A DNA stretch of 64,000 nt from Microcebus murinus (lineage: Eukaryota > Chordata > Mammalia > Primates > Cheirogaleidae), in contig NC_134117.1 of assembly GCF_040939455.1 (NCBI RefSeq), positions 64,254,501-64,318,500 of the forward strand, in the 5' to 3' direction. Numbering within the stretch: the stretch's first letter is position 1; the number at the start of each line of letters is the position of its first letter. The translations under genes were made by a program, and so were the position numbers. Of the stretch, positions 59,801 through 64,000 are shown one piece after another. Under the pieces are notes generated by a model that did not search any database, was not told where the DNA came from, and saw only the letters and a program-made list of their open reading frames with translations.

Positions 59801-59964
59801 CCATAGAGTGTGACATTACTATAAATTATTATAAATGTCTTCAAGATTATTAATTTCAGAATGTATGATGTAATCCATTTGAAACTAAACGTGGACTTCC
59901 TTGAACTAATGCTATATAGGTATGGGAAGAAACAAAACCTAATTCCCTGCCAAATGATAATAAA
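56871..59964. other. unassigned sequence, longest repeat-poor stretch
   Basis: 3.1 kb in which I recognise neither repeats nor exons. Several 60-83-codon frames occur on both strands, none with a domain or a convincing splice context. Confidence 0.45.
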
Positions 59965-60195
59965 AATTATTATTGAGCATATGAGAAATAGTACTTATAC
60001 TGTGTCAGATAATCTGCTAAGTCTTTTACATGCCTTATGTCATTTTTTAAAATCACAGTAGCATTATTGGTTGGTACAATTTTACCAATGAAGAAAATAA
60101 GACCCAGAAATAACATACAACTTGCTCAAGTTCAGACAGGAAGTGGTAGAGCTGAAAATCTAGTTATATCTTAAAGGCTAAAGCCCTTATGATAA
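59965..60195 (-). repeat. MIR SINE (MIRb-like)
   Basis: ATTGAGCATATGAGAAATAG, CTGCTAAGTCTTTTACATGC, ATGAAGAAAATAAGACCCAG and GACAGGAAGTGGTAGAGCTG: reversed MIR. Confidence 0.82.
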
Positions 60196-60711
60196 GCCTT
60201 TGTGAGGTTACACACATTATGATAACTGGATTAGTTTGAAGGAGACTTTTTTCATGGAATTTGCCTTTGTTTTGCTTTATTTTGCTGGCAAGTTGGTCTT
60301 GATGACCAGTATAGCAGAAAATGAAGCCTTAGGAATGAAATGCTAAGGGCTCTCTAACCACTAAGCTAATCTAAAGAAGGAAAATACAGATTTTACCAAA
60401 ATTTAGCAGGAGTTAGTTAATATAAATGTTTGAAATAATAAATACTGTCAGAACTATGTAAGAATATGTGTTATAATGTCTTTTGAATTGATTTAAAAGG
60501 AATATAATAAGGTTTCTCATTCATTCTCATGCTGAGGGAACTTGCCTTTGGGTGTTTTGATATGTCAGAGATCACATATTCTCAAGAAAATATACTACAT
60601 TTATTTGGTTTCATTTTTTATCTTTTGAATATGTTTTAAATATTTAAAAGTACAGCAAATTTGAATTTTCTTTGTCTTTAAAATGCCTCTCGAAAGGGTT
60701 TGTAAACCTCA
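60196..60711. other. unassigned sequence
   Basis: Nothing recognised. Confidence 0.5.
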
Positions 60712-60726
60712 GTGTGTGTGTGGGTT

Positions 60727-60766
<40 letters not shown>
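60712..60766. repeat. (TG)n microsatellite
   Basis: TG units with one GGTTTGC interruption; makes artificial Cys-Val frames on plus and Thr-His frames on minus. Confidence 0.97.
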
Positions 60767-60767
<1 letters not shown>

Positions 60768-61595
60768 GTTTTATTGATCCAAGTTCCTCCAACCTCAAAA
60801 GGGTGGAAAAAATGTCTAGAATGCAGATTGTGAGAGGACAGAAGGATGGAAGCCAAAAAAAGACATTCATACAAGATCCTGGAATTGTTCCTACACAAAT
60901 GCCCAGAGGCCCCTTCATTCTCTGAAATGCTGATACTGCTCTCTGCAGGATGAACCTTCCACCTCCATCCCACCACGCTCTGGGAGTGATGCTCCCGAAG
61001 AATAATGGACCTTTTAATGATTCCCTGTAGCTGGTAGCCAAGCAGCAGAATGGTACCTACAGAACAGGTGAAGATTTCTTAAGCACCAGCAGTGATTCGA
61101 ACACAGTGGGATAAGGTCAAACAGAGCAGCAGATGGCCACAATTATATGTGAAAGTCGTTTATAATTGTGAAGGAACTCGGTGATGATGCACACATCCAT
61201 GTTTAAGTTATTCAAACACCAAGCATCAATCCTCCCAGTTCGGAAGACTTAGGATTTCATAGTCAGATAGTAATCACTGTGTTATAAAAACAGCACTTGT
61301 TTTTATTTACAGGCACTGTAATAAATATGAATGCTAACTTGAATTGGACCCTTTGTAGTCTAGCTTTTTCCTTTCATTTTAGTTCTTAACATATTTGTTA
61401 CTGTAGCTGACTGCATGGATGGATATGCAAATATATAGATAAATGGATATAACCTCCTGAAATATACACTGGACCATTTCTAGTAATGTTATTCTGTTAG
61501 CACATATTTTTCATATATCACATATGTTATCAATTATTTATAAAAGATGAATTATGTTTTAGTATACATTATATGCATATCTATTTATACACATG
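60767..61595. other. unassigned sequence
   Basis: Nothing recognised. Confidence 0.5.
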
Positions 61596-61652
61596 TACAG
61601 TTGACCCTTGAGCAAAATAGGTTTGAAATGCATGGGTCCACTTAGCTGCAAT

Positions 61653-61918
61653 TTTTTTCTTTTTTTTTTTAATTTTAGAATATTATGGGGGCACAAACAT
61701 TTTGGTTACATGTAATGCCTTTGCCTTCACTCAAGCCAGAGCTATAACCATGCCCATCCCTTATACAGTGCACTCCACACCTATAAGTTGTGAGTTTTCC
61801 CATCCCTGCTACCTCCCTCCTGCTCACCTGGCACCCAATAGATATTACTTCCATGTGAGCATCTAAGTGTTGATCAGTTAGCACCAATTTGATGGTGAGT
61901 ACATGTGGTGCTTGTTTA
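61653..61918 (-). mobile_element. L1 3' end inserted in Tigger
   Basis: Poly(T), TTTAGAATATTATGGGGGCA, GCCAGAGCTATAACCATGCC and AGTACATGTGGTGCTTG are the reversed lemur-type L1 3' UTR. Very short 5'-truncated copy. The minus-strand frame at 61675-61980 is 3' UTR read-through. Confidence 0.9.
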
Positions 61919-62038
61919 ATATATTGGAACATTTTTTGGAGATTTGTAACAGTTTGGAAAAACTTCCAGGCGAACCACATAGCCTACAAATATCAAAAAA
62001 ATTAAGAAAAAAAATATATCATGAATGCATAAACTATA

Positions 62039-62125
62039 CAAGGACTGTTCGGAAAGTATCTAGCCATATAATATGAAAAATATATTAACATTCACAATGG
62101 CTGGATGCTTTCCGGAAAGCCCTCG
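62039..62125. mobile_element. 87-bp palindromic mariner-like MITE nested in Tigger
   Basis: Left end CAAGGACTGTTCGGAAAGTA and the complement of the right end, CGAGGGCTTTCCGGAAAGCA, match at most positions and continue as TCTAGCCAT/TCCAGCCAT (23 of 29 equal). TA lies on both sides (62037-62038 and 62126-62127). The Tigger sequence continues across it, so it is a separate insertion. Too short to code for anything; it would depend on a mariner-type transposase. Confidence 0.8.
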
Positions 62126-62978
62126 TATGTAGATACTAGTCTATTTTATCATTTACTACCATACAATATATACAAATATATTATAAAAAGTTAAAATTTA
62201 TCAAAACTTAGCTCACACAAACATAGACCTACATGGTGCCATTCGCACTGGAGAGAAATGTAAACAAATGTAAAGATGCAGTATTAAATCATAACTGTTT
62301 AAAGTAACTGTAATACATAGTGTACTACTGTAATAATTTTGTAGCCACCTCCTGTTTCTATCGTGATGAGCTCAAGTGTTGCGGATATCCCCTCAAAGCA
62401 TGGTATGATGCTAGTCATCTGCATGAGAGCTGTTAGTCTCTCCAGTAAATTTTGTGTTGCAGTAAAGTGATCTCTCACAGTCCTTGCATATTTTTCATCA
62501 TGTTTGCATGCAATACCATAAACCTTTAATAACACAGGGAACCCATACAAAGTGCTACTAGTGATGCTGGAAGTGTTCCCAAGCAGCAAAGTCATGACAT
62601 TACAAGAAAATGTTAAGTTGCCTGATATGTACCGTAGGTTGAGGTCTGCAGCCACAGTTGCCCACCAATCCAGATAGATGATTCATCTCTTAAACAGTCT
62701 ACACAAGCTCACAGTATGAATAAATACAGTAGAGTGCTGTAAATCCATTTTCTCTTCCTTATGATTTCCTTAATAACATTTTTTCCCTAGCTCACTTCAT
62801 TGTTAAAATGTAATATATAATACATATAATATACAAAATATGTGTTCATCAATCACATTGATAAGGCTTCCAGTCAACAGAGTCAATTAAGTTTTGGGGG
62901 AGTCAAAAGTTATACATAGATTTTCAACTGCATGGGGGCCAGTGCCCCTAACCCCGTGTTGTTCAAGGGTCAACTGTA

Positions 62979-64000
62979 CATACATACACATATGTTATAA
63001 AGACAAACAAGATTTCAGACCAAAGCAGAGAAGTCTGTACTTACAGATGTGTTAGCTCTGGCTATTGTGCATGTCATGCCATCTCTTTCCCACTCAAGCT
63101 TGTCACATTACATTATCAGCTCATATTTTAACATATTTTTTTTTCAAGATGCAAAATAGAATTTTTAAAATTCCATTTGTGATAAAAGGGATGATAGCTT
63201 TGAAACAGCAGCCCCTCTTTATTGTTTTATGGATACTCCTCCATCATTCAGCAACAAAAGGTGGCTGCCTTCCTTTGTCCTCCTTGAACTGGGACATGGA
63301 GGATGAGCAGCCTTCAAACAAGATGAAAAGGGGGCAGGTATTTCATGCAAAAAGCATCAAAGTGAAGTTCTAGGAGTTCAAAAGTATGGTTTGTGCCTAT
63401 CTTGGTTGAAACAGTGTTCCTCAACTTTTTTATACAATGGGAAACATAGAAAATATGATTTATAAAGTATGAAGGGATACACCGAGGGATAGCTCAGGTG
63501 TATGAGTGAGGTTTCGTGATAATATTTGTATTTGATCTTTATATTATATAATTATGATATGATAATAAAATGTAAAGTACTAGGATTATATTAATGTCTT
63601 AGTTTAAGTAAAATTTCTACACCTTCACCACACGTTACCCACACATTATTTGTGAAGTTTGGAAAGAAGAACTTGAACTTGATTCCATATAAAATAATTT
63701 TTATATCACATTTTATGTTTGACATAGCTACAGGCAATTAATTCCTGATTAATACTCCTTAATGATAATCTTTTCAAACTTCCAATTGCCACCATAGTCA
63801 AGAAAGTAATGCAAAATTTAGAATAATTTTATAACCATTAAAAAAATTTACAGTATTTGAAATTATAGTAAGGAAAAGCCCTTTCTTTTCTTTCATTGAC
63901 AAATGTAATGTTGAAATTTCCTGTGATAATGTGAATTGGTATCTAACTCAGTAAAACTTTTTTTTTTATGTCAAGTATTCCAAAATACTAATGAAGCTCT
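62979..64000. other. unassigned sequence to window end
   Basis: No gene or repeat recognised. The 102-codon frame at 63065-63373 has no domain and no flanking exon signals I can defend. Confidence 0.45.

Larger units (their letters stand above)
61598..62976. mobile_element. Tigger-family (TcMar) DNA transposon with two nested insertions
   Basis: Left end CAGTTGACCCTTGAGCAA and right end TTGTTCAAGGGTCAACTG are terminal inverted repeats, each next to TA (61596-61597 and 62977-62978), the duplication used by Tc1/mariner elements. The interior matches a Tigger MITE from memory. Removing the L1 piece (61653-61918) and the miniature element (62039-62125) restores an uninterrupted Tigger sequence of about 1 kb. 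I see no transposase signature in it. Confidence 0.9.

Noticed and set aside
60644..61041. Frames with Cys-Val or Thr-His runs
   Set aside because: Produced by the (TG)n microsatellite; the remaining parts have no domain.
63065..63373. 102-codon frame near the window end
   Set aside because: No domain or low-complexity pattern; the N-terminal half overlaps a T-rich tract; no gene structure around it.

Overview
The window is nuclear DNA of a primate, most likely a strepsirrhine and probably a lemur. Two Alu copies (22339-22658 and 48611-48930) carry an extra block, AATTAATTGGCCAACTAATA, between the arms and a right-arm stretch reading GAGCTAGGCTGACGCCACG. I associate both features with lemur and loris Alus, not with human ones. 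The L1 3' ends share a tail segment of the same lineage. Mammal-wide MIR, L2, MaLR LTR, hAT-Charlie and Tigger fossils are scattered throughout. The species cannot be fixed from this sequence.

I found no host protein-coding exon, tRNA, rRNA, snRNA or other cellular RNA gene that I can support. Every open frame I examined is short and lacks a recognisable domain, comes from a microsatellite, or belongs to L1 ORF2. The window is therefore either intergenic (gene-poor) or inside a large intron. It is AT-rich apart from one GC-rich stretch (about 14806-15808), which is the 5' UTR of an L1 and not a gene promoter.

Layout: 1-9 kb holds hAT remnants, a complete solo LTR with a 6-bp target duplication (2075-2977), MaLR LTRs, a Tigger remnant and a long pyrimidine tract. 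9-17 kb holds MIR and L2 fossils and an L1 cluster, including an internally deleted L1 whose 5' UTR is fused to the end of ORF2 (13811-15808). 17-33 kb is mostly unassigned sequence with MIR/L2 pieces, one young Alu (22339), old L1 3' ends and a 100-bp local duplication (32322 and 32966). 33-36 kb is a long old L1 on the minus strand. 36-46 kb is repeat-poor, with L2 fragments and a palindromic DNA transposon. 46-56 kb holds a twin-primed (5'-inverted) L1, two Alus, microsatellites, a further L1, a 1-kb L2 and an old L1. 56-64 kb is quiet until a Tigger element (61598-62976) that hosts both an L1 3' end and an 87-bp mariner-like miniature element.

The genes do not work together because there are none. 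What can be read here is the history of mobile DNA: nested insertions, target-site duplications and L1 rearrangements. I found no new functional system. The best leads are the 5' UTR-ORF2 fused L1, the miniature element nested in Tigger, and the recent 100-bp duplication. Repeat family names come from remembered consensus sequences and were not checked against a database; element edges without target duplications are approximate to about 20-50 bases.
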